The notes under the pieces are model-generated. The model made no database searches. It had not been told where the DNA came from and saw nothing but the letters and a program-made list of their open reading frames with translations. The position numbers and the translations under genes are program-made. DNA of 64,000 bases from Oceanotoga teriensis (GTDB taxonomy: Bacteria > Thermotogota > Thermotogae > Petrotogales > Petrotogaceae), in NCBI RefSeq assembly GCF_003148465.1, contig NZ_QGGI01000004.1, positions 115,006 through 179,005 of the forward strand, in the 5' to 3' direction. Positions 45,818 to 55,999 of this stretch are shown piece by piece (position 1 is the first letter of the stretch; each line of letters starts with the position of its first letter).

Positions 45818-47089
45818 ATGCGGTCATATAAAGATATCTCTTTATGGAAAGATATTAACGATGAACAATGGAATGATTGGCATTGGCAAATAAAAAATAG
45901 AATAACTGATGTTGAATCATTAAAAAAAGTTATAAATTTAACTGAAGATGAAGAAGAAGGAGTGAAGAATGCACTTAAAACATTGAGAATGGCAATAACT
46001 CCATATTATGCCCTTTTAATGGATCCAAATGATCCAAAAGATCCGATAAGAAGACAGGCAGTTCCAACTGGAAAAGAATTGCTCGTGGATAGGTGGGATA
46101 TGTTGGATCCATTGCATGAAGATGCAGATTCACCTGTTCCTGGTTTAACACATAGATATCCAGATAGAGTTTTATTTTTGATAACAGACATGTGTTCTAT
46201 GTATTGTAGACATTGTACAAGAAGGAGATTTGCTGGTCAAACTGATTCAGCAAGAACAAAAAAAGAAATAGATGCGGCTATAGAATATATAAGAGAAACT
46301 CCTGAAGTTAGAGATGTTCTATTATCTGGAGGAGATGCTCTTCTTGCAGGATTACAAATGCTTGAATATATAATAAAAGAATTGAGAAGTATTCCTCATG
46401 TTGAGATAATAAGAATAGGAACAAGAGCTCCTGTTGTTTTACCTCAAATAATCACTCCTGAACTTGTAAATATGTTAGGTAAATATCATCCTATATGGAT
46501 TAATACACATTTTAATCATCCAAAAGAAATAACTCCTGAATCTACAAAAGCATGTGAAATGCTTTCAAATGCTGGAATACCTCTCGGAAATCAGAGTGTT
46601 CTATTAAAAGGAGTTAATGATAGTAAGTATATAATGATGGAATTAGTTCATCAACTTGTAAAGATAAGAGTTAGACCATATTATATATATCAATGTGATT
46701 TATCACAAGGTATAGGTCATTTTAGAACATCTGTCAGAAAAGGACTTGGTATTATGGAAAGTCTTATAGGTCATACATCTGGTTATTGTGTTCCAACTTT
46801 TGTTGTTGATGCACCGGGTGGTGGAGGAAAAATAAGACTTATGCCACAATATATGGTTTCAGAAAGTGATGGAAGTGTTATTTTAAGAAATTATGAAGGG
46901 GTTATAACTACATATCATGAACCAGAAGATACTAAAACAGATGTAAATGATTCTGAATATAGAAAAAAATATGAATTAAAAGGTGTTGCTGCACTTTTTG
47001 AGGCTAAAGATGGAAAGATAAGTCTTGAACCTGAGAATCTCGATAGAGGTAATAGAGTTAAAGAATGGAAGAAAAAACATAGTTTATGA
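45818..47089 (+). CDS. kamA: Lysine 2,3-aminomutase
   Basis: Radical-SAM, PLP-dependent enzyme that converts L-lysine to L-beta-lysine, the first step of the pathway. The 423 residues include the [4Fe-4S]/SAM motif Cys126-x3-Cys130-x2-Cys133 (CSMYCRHC), the GGDALL block, and [12 protein letters not shown], where the PLP lysine is expected. [15 protein letters not shown], with probable zinc- and substrate-binding residues, follows. The length and order match the clostridial enzyme. Two ATP-binding accessory genes follow. Confidence 0.96.
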   Translation: MRSYKDISLWKDINDEQWNDWHWQIKNRITDVESLKKVINLTEDEEEGVKNALKTLRMAITPYYALLMDPNDPKDPIRRQAVPTGKELLVDRWDMLDPLHEDADSPVPGLTHRYPDRVLFLITDMCSMYCRHCTRRRFAGQTDSARTKKEIDAAIEYIRETPEVRDVLLSGGDALLAGLQMLEYIIKELRSIPHVEIIRIGTRAPVVLPQIITPELVNMLGKYHPIWINTHFNHPKEITPESTKACEMLSNAGIPLGNQSVLLKGVNDSKYIMMELVHQLVKIRVRPYYIYQCDLSQGIGHFRTSVRKGLGIMESLIGHTSGYCVPTFVVDAPGGGGKIRLMPQYMVSESDGSVILRNYEGVITTYHEPEDTKTDVNDSEYRKKYELKGVAALFEAKDGKISLEPENLDRGNRVKEWKKKHSL

Positions 47090-47103
47090 TGAGGGAATAA
47101 AAT

Positions 47104-48099
47104 ATGGATTTAAATTTGAATTTTAAAAGTATTTCTGTTGTTGGATTAGAAAAAAATACTGGAAAAACAGAAACTTTGAATTATCTCATAAAAAAATTAA
47201 ATAAAACCAAAATTCTTGGTTTGACTTCAATAGGAATAGATGGTGAGAAATGTGATCAAGTTACTTATACATCAAAACCTGAAATAAAAATAAAAGAAAA
47301 TATGATTTTTGCGACTTCTGAAAAACATTTTTTACAAAAAAAATTCAATGCGGAAATCTTATATGTTTCAAACAGTAAAACATCCCTTGGAAGAATAGTC
47401 ATTGCAAGAAGTCTTGAAAATGGGCTAGTATTATTATCTGGCCCATCTTCAACTTATAAAATGTATGAAATCATAAATAAAATAAAAAATTATAATTCAG
47501 ATACAGTTTTAATAGATGGTGCGATTTCAAGGCTTTCTCCATCATCACCATTCATAACAGAATCTATGATCTTAACCACAGGAGCTGCAGTTTCTTTAAA
47601 TCAAAAAGAACTGGTGAAAAAAACAGTGCATGTTTTTAATCTTATAAATATAAACCCTTATAAAGGATTATACAGTGAAGAGTTTAAAAAATATGAAGAA
47701 GGCATATTTTATATTAAAGAAAATAATTTTTATAGATTGAATATAAAAACTCTTTTAAACATAAAAAATTTGAATAAAGATATTTCAGAATATTCATATA
47801 AGATATATACTACGGGATCATTAACAAATAATTTTATTAAATATTTAATAGAAAGAAAAGATACCGGAAAATTCGAAATTATAGTAAAAGATTATACAAA
47901 ATTATTTCTGAGTTCAGAAATTTTTTTGCTTTTTTTAAAAAGGGGAGGAAAATTAAGAGTCTTAAAAAAACCAAATTTAATTGCTATAACTGTAAATCCA
48001 GTTTCTCCACAAGGTTATATTATGAATAGTGATAATATAGTTTCAGATTTGAAAAATTATATTGATATACCTATTTTCGATGTTAGAAAGGTTGATTAG
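47104..48099 (+). CDS. P-loop accessory protein of aminomutase cluster
   Basis: A 331-residue protein encoded in every Fusobacterium-type kam cluster I know of, at the same place, between kamA and kamDE, and often misnamed MutL. The sequence shows a P-loop near the N-terminus (VGLEKNTGKTETLNYLI, about 14-30) and ILIDGAISRLSPSSP as a likely Walker B-like region. I see no GHKL ATPase motifs, so mismatch repair is not supported. With the MutS-like neighbour it may act on lysine 5,6-aminomutase, for example exchanging damaged cobalamin. That is inference. The MutS-like gene starts at the next base after its stop. Confidence 0.75.
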   Translation: MDLNLNFKSISVVGLEKNTGKTETLNYLIKKLNKTKILGLTSIGIDGEKCDQVTYTSKPEIKIKENMIFATSEKHFLQKKFNAEILYVSNSKTSLGRIVIARSLENGLVLLSGPSSTYKMYEIINKIKNYNSDTVLIDGAISRLSPSSPFITESMILTTGAAVSLNQKELVKKTVHVFNLININPYKGLYSEEFKKYEEGIFYIKENNFYRLNIKTLLNIKNLNKDISEYSYKIYTTGSLTNNFIKYLIERKDTGKFEIIVKDYTKLFLSSEIFLLFLKRGGKLRVLKKPNLIAITVNPVSPQGYIMNSDNIVSDLKNYIDIPIFDVRKVD

Positions 48100-49470
48100 A
48101 TGTATAAAAATAAAGAAATTAATTTTATTTTAAAAGATATGAATTTATATTCGCCAATTGGATGCAAATATATAGAAAAATTAAAATTTATGACCAATAT
48201 TGAGGATATAGAAAATGAATATGAAAGAATAGAAATAATGAGAAATTATATTAAAAATATTAATTTAATAAATCCTCTAAAAGTTTCTTTGTCTCATATT
48301 AAAGATATTGAAAATACAATATATAAATTATCCGATTCAAATTTATTTTTTAATGATATAGAGTTATTTGAAATAAAAAATTTTTGTATATATTGTGAAG
48401 AAATTTATAATTTGAAAATAGATTCCATAGAAAACTTATTTCCAAAAAGTACAAAAAATTTAATAAATCTTTTAGATCCAGAAAAATATGGATTAAATTC
48501 TTTTTATATTTATAATTCTTATTCAGAAGATTTAAAAGAATTAAGAAAAAAGAAAAAAATTTTTCAAATAGAAGGCAAAGAAAATGAAGAAGCTTATTTG
48601 AACCTTTTGTATGAGGAAAGTAAATTAGAAGATTTGATAAGAAAAAAATTAACGGATATTATCAGAAAAGATTTTAAAATATTAAAAGAAAATTTCGAAA
48701 AAATATCTTACTTGGATTATTTGATAGCTAAAACAGAATTAATAGAAAAGAAAAAATTTGTTAGACCAAGATATTCAAAAAATAATACAGTTTATAAAGG
48801 GCTTTTTAATCCTAGAGTTTTAGATATTTTAAAAAATAAAAATAAGAATTATCAGTCGATTGATGTGAATATAAATCACAAATTAAATATCATAATGGGT
48901 GCCAATATGACTGGAAAAACAGTCTTTTTAAAATCTTTAGCAATTTCCCAATATCTTTTTCAATATGGTTTTTATGTTCCAGCGGAGAATGCTTGTTTAG
49001 ATGTATACGATGATATTGTGATAAATATAGGTGATTCTCAAAATATAGAGAAGGGCTTATCCTCTTATGCTTCTGAAATATTGAAAATAAACGAAGCATT
49101 GAAAAGGTTAAAAAAAGGTGAAAAATTATTTATAATTTTTGATGAATTTGCAAGAACAACTAATCCTGAAGAAGGAGTTGCAATAATAAATGGAACTTTG
49201 AAGACTTTTTATAATTATAATTGTACATTTTTTCTTTCTACTCATTATAGTGGAATCAATTATGAGAATGTTGATTTATTTACAGTTAAAGGGCTAAAGA
49301 AAGATATTTTAAATCTAGAGTTAAAAGCAAATGAAATTGAAAAGTATATAGATTATTCAATTTTAAAAATAGAAGATGAAAAAATGGTATCTAAAGATGC
49401 TATTAATATAGCAAAAATTTTAGGGGTTGATGAAGAATTGATTTTTAATTCTATAGAAAGTCTTGAATGA
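48100..49470 (+). CDS. MutS-like ATPase of aminomutase cluster
   Basis: A 456-residue protein with only the core-clamp and ATPase parts of MutS and no mismatch-binding N-terminal domain. The ATPase shows Walker A GANMTGKT (267-274), a Walker B-like LFIIFDEFARTTNPEEG, and FFLSTHYSG. This matches the MutS-like gene of Fusobacterium-type lysine clusters. Absence of the DNA-mismatch domain and its position between kamA and kamD argue for a metabolic role, such as reactivating the B12 enzyme. It overlaps no neighbour but is tightly packed. Confidence 0.8.
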   Translation: MYKNKEINFILKDMNLYSPIGCKYIEKLKFMTNIEDIENEYERIEIMRNYIKNINLINPLKVSLSHIKDIENTIYKLSDSNLFFNDIELFEIKNFCIYCEEIYNLKIDSIENLFPKSTKNLINLLDPEKYGLNSFYIYNSYSEDLKELRKKKKIFQIEGKENEEAYLNLLYEESKLEDLIRKKLTDIIRKDFKILKENFEKISYLDYLIAKTELIEKKKFVRPRYSKNNTVYKGLFNPRVLDILKNKNKNYQSIDVNINHKLNIIMGANMTGKTVFLKSLAISQYLFQYGFYVPAENACLDVYDDIVINIGDSQNIEKGLSSYASEILKINEALKRLKKGEKLFIIFDEFARTTNPEEGVAIINGTLKTFYNYNCTFFLSTHYSGINYENVDLFTVKGLKKDILNLELKANEIEKYIDYSILKIEDEKMVSKDAINIAKILGVDEELIFNSIESLE

Positions 49471-49483
49471 AAGGAGATATATT

Positions 49484-51046
49484 ATGCGAGAGAGTAAATT
49501 GGGATTAAATTGGAAATATGTAGATGAAGCAAGAAGTAGTGCAAAGAATATAGCTGAAAAAGTTCAGGATTTTGTTGATGTATATTCAACTGTTTCAGTT
49601 GAAAGAACTATATGTAGATTTTTTGAAATAGATGGAGTGAATGATGAAGATATACCTTTGCCAAATGTACTTATAGATCATTTAAAAGAGAATAATAGTT
49701 TAAGTAGTGGTGCAGCTTTTTATATTTCTAATGCTATGATTGAAACTGGTATGAAACCTCAAGAAATAGCAGAAAAGATATCTTCTGGAGATCTGAATAT
49801 AACTAAACTCCCGATAAATGATTTTAATAAAATAAAAGAAAATATAAATCCATTAGTAAAAAGTATGGTCAAAAGAATAAAAGAAAATAAAGAAAAAAGA
49901 GATGGATACATAAAAAATATAGGTGAAGGTAAAAAGCCATATCTTTATGTAATAGTTGCAACTGGAAATGTTTATGAAGATGTTGTTCAAGCACAAGCAG
50001 CAGCAAGACAGGGAGCAGATATAATAGCAGTTATAAGATCAACAGGTCAAAGTTTATTAGATTATGTTCCTTATGGACCTACAACTGAAGGTTTTGGAGG
50101 AACTATGGCAACTCAAGAAAACTTTAGAATAATGAGAAGAGCTCTTGATGAAGTTGGAGAAGAAGTTGGAAGATATATAAGACTTGTGAATTATGCTTCT
50201 GGTCTTTGTATGCCAGAAATTGCAGGTATGGGAGCAATGGAAAGATTAGATGTTATGCTAAACGATGCATTATATGGTATATTATTCAGAGATATAAATA
50301 TGCAAAGAACAATAATAGATCAATATTTTTCGAGAGTTATAAATGGATTTGCTGGAATTATTATAAATACTGGAGAAGATAATTATTTAACTACTGCAGA
50401 TGCTTATGAGGAAGCACATACTGTTTTAGCTTCTGATTTTATAAATGAACAATTGGCATTGATTGCAGGTATTCCAGAAGAACAGATGGGCCTTGGACAT
50501 GCTTTTGAAATGAGTCCAGATATAGAAAATGGATTTTTGTATGAATTAGCTCAAGCCCAAATGATAAGAGAGATATTCCCAAATGCACCTTTAAAATATA
50601 TGCCACCTACAAAATATATGACTGGTAACATATTTAGAGGACATGTACAAGATGCATTATTCAATGTGATATCAATATGGACGAATCAAGGAATACAACT
50701 TCTTGGAATGCTCACTGAAGCAATTCATACTCCTTTTATGTCAGACAGATATTTATCAATAGAAAATGCTAAATATATATTCAATAACATGAGAAATCTT
50801 GGAGATGAAATAGTGTTTAAAGAAAATGGAGTTATACAGAAGAGAGCGAATCATGTTTTAGAAAAATCAAAAGATCTTTTAAAAACTATAGAAGGAGAAG
50901 GTCTTTTTAATGCACTTGAAAAAGGTGTTTTTGCAGATGTTAAAAGGCCTAAAAATGGTGGTAAAGGTCTTAATGGGGTTTTTGAAAAGGATAAAAATTA
51001 TTTTAATCCATTTATTGAAGAAATGTTAGGGGCTGATAAACGATGA
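49484..51046 (+). CDS. kamD: Lysine 5,6-aminomutase, alpha subunit
   Basis: The large TIM-barrel subunit of the adenosylcobalamin- and PLP-dependent enzyme that moves the terminal amino group of beta-lysine (or D-lysine). The 520-residue protein has LIVIVATGNVYEDVVQAQAA-like VIVATGNVYEDV, YGPTTEGFGGTMATQENF and LGHAFEMSPDIENG, typical of KamD. The frame opens at 49463, but the ATG at 49484 follows AAAGGAGA. The stop overlaps the kamE start. Confidence 0.95.
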   Translation: MRESKLGLNWKYVDEARSSAKNIAEKVQDFVDVYSTVSVERTICRFFEIDGVNDEDIPLPNVLIDHLKENNSLSSGAAFYISNAMIETGMKPQEIAEKISSGDLNITKLPINDFNKIKENINPLVKSMVKRIKENKEKRDGYIKNIGEGKKPYLYVIVATGNVYEDVVQAQAAARQGADIIAVIRSTGQSLLDYVPYGPTTEGFGGTMATQENFRIMRRALDEVGEEVGRYIRLVNYASGLCMPEIAGMGAMERLDVMLNDALYGILFRDINMQRTIIDQYFSRVINGFAGIIINTGEDNYLTTADAYEEAHTVLASDFINEQLALIAGIPEEQMGLGHAFEMSPDIENGFLYELAQAQMIREIFPNAPLKYMPPTKYMTGNIFRGHVQDALFNVISIWTNQGIQLLGMLTEAIHTPFMSDRYLSIENAKYIFNNMRNLGDEIVFKENGVIQKRANHVLEKSKDLLKTIEGEGLFNALEKGVFADVKRPKNGGKGLNGVFEKDKNYFNPFIEEMLGADKR

Positions 51047-51834
51047 GTGGAGGTTTATATTCATTAAATAAAAAAGATTATGATAAAACTTTAGATTTGA
51101 AAAATGTAAAACCGTATGGAGATACTATGAATGATGGTAAAGTTCAATTGAGTTTTACATTACCAGTTCCATATGGAGATGAAGCTGTTGAAGCTGCAAA
51201 AATACTTATGAGAAAAATGGGATTTCAAAACCCTCAAATAGTTTTTTATAAAGAATTAAATAAAGGATTTACTTTTTTTAATGCTTATGGAGAATGTCCC
51301 CATGCAGTAGATTATACAGTTATTGAAGTGCCTAAAGTTAAAGTTGATAAAATGTCAATGGAAGAAATAGATGATTATATAAAAAATAATATAGGAAGAA
51401 AACTTGTCGTAATAGGTGCTAGTACTGGTACTGATGCACATACAGTTGGAATAGATGCTATAATGAACATGAAAGGATTTGCTGGTCATTATGGTCTCGA
51501 AAGATATGAGATGTTCGATGCTTATAATATGGGATCTCAAGTTTTAAATGAAGATCTTATTTCTAAAGCTATTGAATTAAATGCAGATGCCATATTAGTT
51601 TCTCAAACGGTAACCCAAAAAAATATTCATATTCAAAATATGACTGAGTTTATAGAGCTTGCAGAAGCTGAAGGAATAAGAAAAAAGACTATTTTAATAG
51701 CTGGTGGTGCGAGAATTAATCATGAACTTGCAAAAGAAATAGGTTTTGATGCGGGGTTTGGGCCAAATTCTTTTGCTGATGATGTTGGTGCATATATAGC
51801 TAATGAAATAGTGAATAGAATGAAAGATGATTAA
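51043..51834 (+). CDS. kamE: Lysine 5,6-aminomutase, beta subunit
   Basis: The cobalamin-binding small subunit (263 residues). It carries the base-off B12 motif Asp131-x-His133-x2-Gly136 (TDAHTVG) and Lys144, the position known in Clostridium sticklandii to bind PLP. It overlaps kamD by four bases. It closes the pathway operon, ending just before a bidirectional terminator. Confidence 0.96.
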   Translation: MSGGLYSLNKKDYDKTLDLKNVKPYGDTMNDGKVQLSFTLPVPYGDEAVEAAKILMRKMGFQNPQIVFYKELNKGFTFFNAYGECPHAVDYTVIEVPKVKVDKMSMEEIDDYIKNNIGRKLVVIGASTGTDAHTVGIDAIMNMKGFAGHYGLERYEMFDAYNMGSQVLNEDLISKAIELNADAILVSQTVTQKNIHIQNMTEFIELAEAEGIRKKTILIAGGARINHELAKEIGFDAGFGPNSFADDVGAYIANEIVNRMKDD

Positions 51835-51849
51835 TATTTAAATTATATA

Positions 51850-51884
51850 AAATTAGGACTCTATTTTAGAGTCCTAATTTTTAT
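51850..51884. terminator. Bidirectional terminator
   Basis: AATTAGGACTCTA/TAGAGTCCTAATT hairpin between convergent kamE and argS, with T runs on both sides. Confidence 0.9.
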
Positions 51885-51887
51885 ATT

Positions 51888-53576
51888 TTACATTTCTTCT
51901 AAAGTTTTAATTCCAAGAAGATTCAAGCCTTTTTCAAGTACATAAGCAGTTTTTTTACATAAAGCTAATTTTGATTCAAGATATTTTCCTTCAGCATTCA
52001 ATACACGAACATTATTATAAAAAGAATTAAAAGTTTGTGCAAGTTCATATAAATAATCTGTTAATAAATTTGGTTTATAATTTTCTCCCGCTCTCATAAC
52101 TGCATTAGGAAATTTTAATAAATTTTTGGCAAGATTTTTTTCATAATCATTTTCAAATATATATATTTCTTGTATATCATTTAAATCTGATTTTTTTATC
52201 AAAGAGTTTATTCTTGCATATGTATATTGTAAATAAGGAGATGAATTTGAATTGAATGAAAGCATTTTTTCCCAATCGAATATTATATCGCTTGTTCTAT
52301 TTTGACTTAAATCGGCATATTTTACCGCTCCAACTCCTATTATTTCTGCTTTTTCTTTTAAATTTTCTTTATTAGAATTTCTTTCTAACAATATTTTTTC
52401 AGCTTCTTGTGTGGCTTTGTCTAAAAGTTCTTTAAGTTTTATAACATTTCCTTTTCTTGTTGAAAAAACTCCATCTACAAATCTCATCAATCCAAAATAT
52501 ACATGATCTTTTTTTTCATTCCAACCAAGATTGTCAGCTATTGTAAATACTTGTTTAAAATGAGTTTGTTGTCTTTGATCTGTTACATATATCAATCTAT
52601 TTATATCATAATTTTCTCTTCTGAACTTTATACATGCGAGATCTGAAGTAGTATATAAGAAACTTCCATTTGATTTTCTAACTATACAATTTGGAAGATT
52701 ATCATCATCAAAACTCACAACTAAAGCGCCATCATCTTCAAAAGCTATATTTTTTTCTATGAGATCTTTTACAACATCTTTCATTATATTGTGATAAAAA
52801 GATTCTCCATAATAAGTATCAAAGTCTATATCCATTCTTTTATATATCTTTTCATAATCTTTTAAAGATACTTCTATGAATTCTTTCCAAAGTTTAGTAT
52901 TTCTTTCATCGCCACTTTGTAATTTTCTTTGTTCTTCTCTGGCAATTTCTATTAAATCTACGTTTTTTTCTGATTCTTGGGTGAATTTTACATAAATTCT
53001 TTCAAGTTCATCGATTGGATTTTGTTTATAATTTTCTTTATCTAGCCATCTATCATATCCGACGATTAAAGAACCAAATTGAGTTCCCCAATCTCCAAGA
53101 TGATTGTCTCCTATAACAGTATAACCTAAATATCTATAAATTCTTTTTATAGCGTCTCCTATAACAGTGCTTCTAAGATGTCCTATATGCATTGGTTTTG
53201 CGATATTAGGAGATGAATAATCTATTATAACATTTCCTTTAGTATTTAAATCAAATTCAATTTCTTCATTACCAAGTTTTTTTAATTGTTCTCCCACAAA
53301 ATCATCACTTATAAATATATTTATAAAACCAGGACCAGCAATTTCAACCTTTGTTATTAAATCACTTTGTGGAAAATTTTCAAGTATTTCTTCTGCAATT
53401 TTTCTAGGGGCTTTTTTTAATGTTTTTGCATTTATCATTGCAAAATTTGTTTGAAAATCTCCAAAATTGGAGTTATTTGTCTCCTGTATAAATAAAGAAT
53501 TTGATATTTCTTCATTATATAAATTTATAAGGTGATCTTTTATTATTTCGTATAAATATTTTTCTGTTAATTTCAT
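51888..53576 (-). CDS. argS: Arginyl-tRNA synthetase
   Basis: Class Ia synthetase that charges tRNA-Arg. The 562-residue protein has the N-terminal Arg-tRNA-synthetase additional domain, the HIGH motif at 130-133 (KPMHIGHLRST), GDWGTQFG, and FSTRKGNVIKL with the KMSKS-like loop. The C-terminal anticodon-binding part includes LSFNSNSSPYLQYTYARINS. GGAGG precedes the ATG. It may be co-transcribed with yaaA upstream (13-base gap). Confidence 0.96.
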   Translation of the reverse strand: MKLTEKYLYEIIKDHLINLYNEEISNSLFIQETNNSNFGDFQTNFAMINAKTLKKAPRKIAEEILENFPQSDLITKVEIAGPGFINIFISDDFVGEQLKKLGNEEIEFDLNTKGNVIIDYSSPNIAKPMHIGHLRSTVIGDAIKRIYRYLGYTVIGDNHLGDWGTQFGSLIVGYDRWLDKENYKQNPIDELERIYVKFTQESEKNVDLIEIAREEQRKLQSGDERNTKLWKEFIEVSLKDYEKIYKRMDIDFDTYYGESFYHNIMKDVVKDLIEKNIAFEDDGALVVSFDDDNLPNCIVRKSNGSFLYTTSDLACIKFRRENYDINRLIYVTDQRQQTHFKQVFTIADNLGWNEKKDHVYFGLMRFVDGVFSTRKGNVIKLKELLDKATQEAEKILLERNSNKENLKEKAEIIGVGAVKYADLSQNRTSDIIFDWEKMLSFNSNSSPYLQYTYARINSLIKKSDLNDIQEIYIFENDYEKNLAKNLLKFPNAVMRAGENYKPNLLTDYLYELAQTFNSFYNNVRVLNAEGKYLESKLALCKKTAYVLEKGLNLLGIKTLEEM

Positions 53577-53589
53577 TTTAAAACCTCCA

Positions 53590-54360
53590 CTATTTTTCTT
53601 TTATCAAATATGAATAATTTTTTGATTCATCGCTTTTTTCATCCAAAAAATATAAATTATCTATTGAAATTTTTTTTAATTCTGTAAAAGAACTTACTTT
53701 ATTTTTTATTATTTCGTTTATGAAAATACCTCGATATTTTTTTGAATTATGTCCAGATTTTTTTATAATATTATTTTTCTGTTCATAAAAATCTATTTTA
53801 AAAGTGTTACATTTTTTTTGATCATACATATTCCTATGTGTATTTGTAAGTAAATCTATTATTAATTCTTTTTTTTGTAAAGAAATCAAGTAATTTGTTA
53901 TTATATTTTTCCAGTATATATCTATTTTTTTAAAGTTTGGTAGAGTTGTATTAGATTTTAATTTATAATTAGGTATGAAATCTTTTGGCGATAAAAGACC
54001 AAAAAGACCTGAAAATATTATAACATTTTCATCATAAAAGTCTGTTTGCTTTACATTAAAATTTTTATAATCTATATATTTGAACATAGTTCCAGTGTAC
54101 AACTCTTTTGATCGTATACATTCAGAATTTTTTATGTTCATATTAGATTTTAATGCTATGTCAAGATTTTCTCCTTTAACAGAGAGGATTTTTTCGATTT
54201 CAGATTTTTTTAATTTATTCATATTTTCTAAATATCGAAAGATTAAATCTCTGTATTCTTCGAGAAAATAAAAAGTATTTTTACTCCGGATATTGGAGTA
54301 AATTATATTGGTGTTAATATTTGTATTTTTTCCTTCTGAGGGGGGTATAAGGATTTTCAT
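53590..54360 (-). CDS. yaaA: YaaA-family peroxide-stress protein
   Basis: A 256-residue UPF0246/YaaA family protein; E. coli YaaA lowers free iron and DNA damage under hydrogen peroxide. The MKILIPPSEGK opening, the FSGLFGLLSP segment, LINLLTN-like IDLLTNTHRN and the late GIFINEIIKNK block are diagnostic. The frame opens at 54390, but the ATG at 54360 follows GGGAGGAAG. Some residues are divergent, as usual for AT-rich genomes. Confidence 0.84.
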   Translation of the reverse strand: MKILIPPSEGKNTNINTNIIYSNIRSKNTFYFLEEYRDLIFRYLENMNKLKKSEIEKILSVKGENLDIALKSNMNIKNSECIRSKELYTGTMFKYIDYKNFNVKQTDFYDENVIIFSGLFGLLSPKDFIPNYKLKSNTTLPNFKKIDIYWKNIITNYLISLQKKELIIDLLTNTHRNMYDQKKCNTFKIDFYEQKNNIIKKSGHNSKKYRGIFINEIIKNKVSSFTELKKISIDNLYFLDEKSDESKNYSYLIKEK

Positions 54361-54390
54361 GGGTTTCTTCCTCCCTTTATATAATATCAT

Positions 54391-54414
54391 AAAAGCCTGC
54401 CTTTATGGCAGGCT
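54391..54414 (-). terminator. Terminator of ABC importer operon
   Basis: AAGCCTGCC/GGCAGGCTT hairpin with a T run on the minus strand, downstream of the five-gene importer operon and upstream of yaaA. Confidence 0.82.
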
Positions 54415-54488
54415 TATTGATTTTCATATTATAAATGTATTATATCAATCATTTGTTTATACATTATAAATATTAAGTAAAAAAGTAT

Positions 54489-54875
54489 TTATTCCTTTTC
54501 TGTTATGAATTTACTATTATTATTTATTAAAGCTGGAATATTAATTATCATATCTTTTTTTAATCCCAAGCTTATATTTTTTGAAATAGAAATTTTTTCT
54601 CCACTTTCATCTTCATATTCTACTATTATTTTATGATTTGGACCTGAGACAACTACTTTTTTTCTTTTTCTTTTAGCAATATCTATAAAATCTTGATCAT
54701 TAATTTTAAATTTAGCTGTATTTATATTTAAATATTCTTCGTTTTCTATGATTATTGTCTTATTATCTATAAATATTTCATGTTGTTTTCCACTTAAGTA
54801 TAGAAAGAAAGAAAATAATATTATTAATATTATTAAGGATAATCTTATTAAAGTTCTTCTTTTTTTTGTAGTCAT
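54489..54875 (-). CDS. Small membrane protein of importer operon
   Basis: I do not recognise a named function. The 128-residue protein has a basic N-terminus (TTKKRRTLIR) and one hydrophobic helix (about 12-28), then a beta-rich soluble domain that probably lies outside the membrane (VVVSGPNHKIIVEYED). It is the last gene of the importer operon, 11 bases after the second permease. A constant small accessory of DUF3798-type importers is my best reading. Confidence 0.7.
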   Translation of the reverse strand: MTTKKRRTLIRLSLIILIILFSFFLYLSGKQHEIFIDNKTIIIENEEYLNINTAKFKINDQDFIDIAKRKRKKVVVSGPNHKIIVEYEDESGEKISISKNISLGLKKDMIINIPALINNNSKFITEKE

Positions 54876-54886
54876 TTTAGTCCCCC

Positions 54887-55999
54887 TTAATTATTATCTG
54901 AGGGAGAAGTATCTCCTCTGAATTCAAATCTTGCCCTTTCTTTATCTTTTTGTCTTCTCCAGGCATGTAAAGCTAATGAAATTGCAATTATACCATAAGA
55001 TATGAAGACTCTAAAGAATTCTCCAAGCATAGCCGAACCTATAAGTTCTTTTCCAGCCCTTGGAGATACAACAAACATCATGTGAAATAGTATTATTCCA
55101 AGAAAAGCGTTTGGTATAGTAGCTTTTATAACTGATGCTCCCCCTATTAAAAGAGCTGCTATTGAAAACATACCTATTTGTTCATGAGAATTATAAGTAT
55201 TCATAGTACCTATGTTTTGCAAAAAAAGTATTTGACCAAATGCTGCAAAAACAGTTGAAATTATTATTGATAATATTCTTGTTCTTTCAACAGCTATACC
55301 AGATGATCTTGCAACTTCCATATCCTGACCAACAGCTTTCATATCTTGTCCAAGTTTAGTTTTTCTAAACCATACTATAATAATACATAGTATTGCTATT
55401 ACAACAAAAGTCATGATAGGTATTCTTATATTTCCTATATTTAAAGGTATTAAATCATCTAAAACTCTTCTTATACCATTTAAATCTATTGCATTTCTTA
55501 TACCATAACCTCTTGGTAATAATATGTTTTTATTAGTTATTGGTATTATATTTCCCATTCCATATAAAACTATTATCTGATAAACTCCATTTATAAAAAA
55601 ACCAAGTATATAAGAGGTTACAGTTTCTCTACCTTTTGCTCTGTTTAATATTATACCTCCAAGTATTCCTAATAATATAGCTATAGGGGTTGATATTATC
55701 ATAGCTAAAAATAGCCCTGAAATTCCAACTATGCCCCAGTCAGTTATAAAAATTAAACCTATTTGACCGGCCATAGCTCCAAGAACTATTCCAAAATTTA
55801 ATCCCATTCCTGCGATTACAGGAATTAAAAGAGATAAAACTAAAAAGGAATTTCGAGATAATCTTATTATCATTTCTTGTATTAAATATTCTGGAGAAAA
55901 ACCAGATATTGGAATAGAAATTGCAGATAAAATTATAAATATTATTGGAACTGCATTACTTATAAAAAAATGAGATAATTTATCTTTTTTATTATCCAT
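54887..55999 (-). CDS. ABC importer permease 2
   Basis: A 370-residue permease of the branched-chain/simple-sugar/nucleoside type with eight to ten hydrophobic segments. The coupling segment GQDMKAVGQDMEVARSSGI matches the EAA-like loop of this family. The charged C-terminal tail ends RGDTSPSDNN. It overlaps the first permease gene by one base (TGATG). The two different permeases probably form a heterodimer. Confidence 0.9.
   Translation of the reverse strand: MDNKKDKLSHFFISNAVPIIFIILSAISIPISGFSPEYLIQEMIIRLSRNSFLVLSLLIPVIAGMGLNFGIVLGAMAGQIGLIFITDWGIVGISGLFLAMIISTPIAILLGILGGIILNRAKGRETVTSYILGFFINGVYQIIVLYGMGNIIPITNKNILLPRGYGIRNAIDLNGIRRVLDDLIPLNIGNIRIPIMTFVVIAILCIIIVWFRKTKLGQDMKAVGQDMEVARSSGIAVERTRILSIIISTVFAAFGQILFLQNIGTMNTYNSHEQIGMFSIAALLIGGASVIKATIPNAFLGIILFHMMFVVSPRAGKELIGSAMLGEFFRVFISYGIIAISLALHAWRRQKDKERARFEFRGDTSPSDNN

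Noticed and set aside
48100..49470. DNA mismatch repair MutS
   Set aside because: Only the ATPase core is present, the mismatch-binding domain is missing, and the gene sits inside the lysine aminomutase operon.
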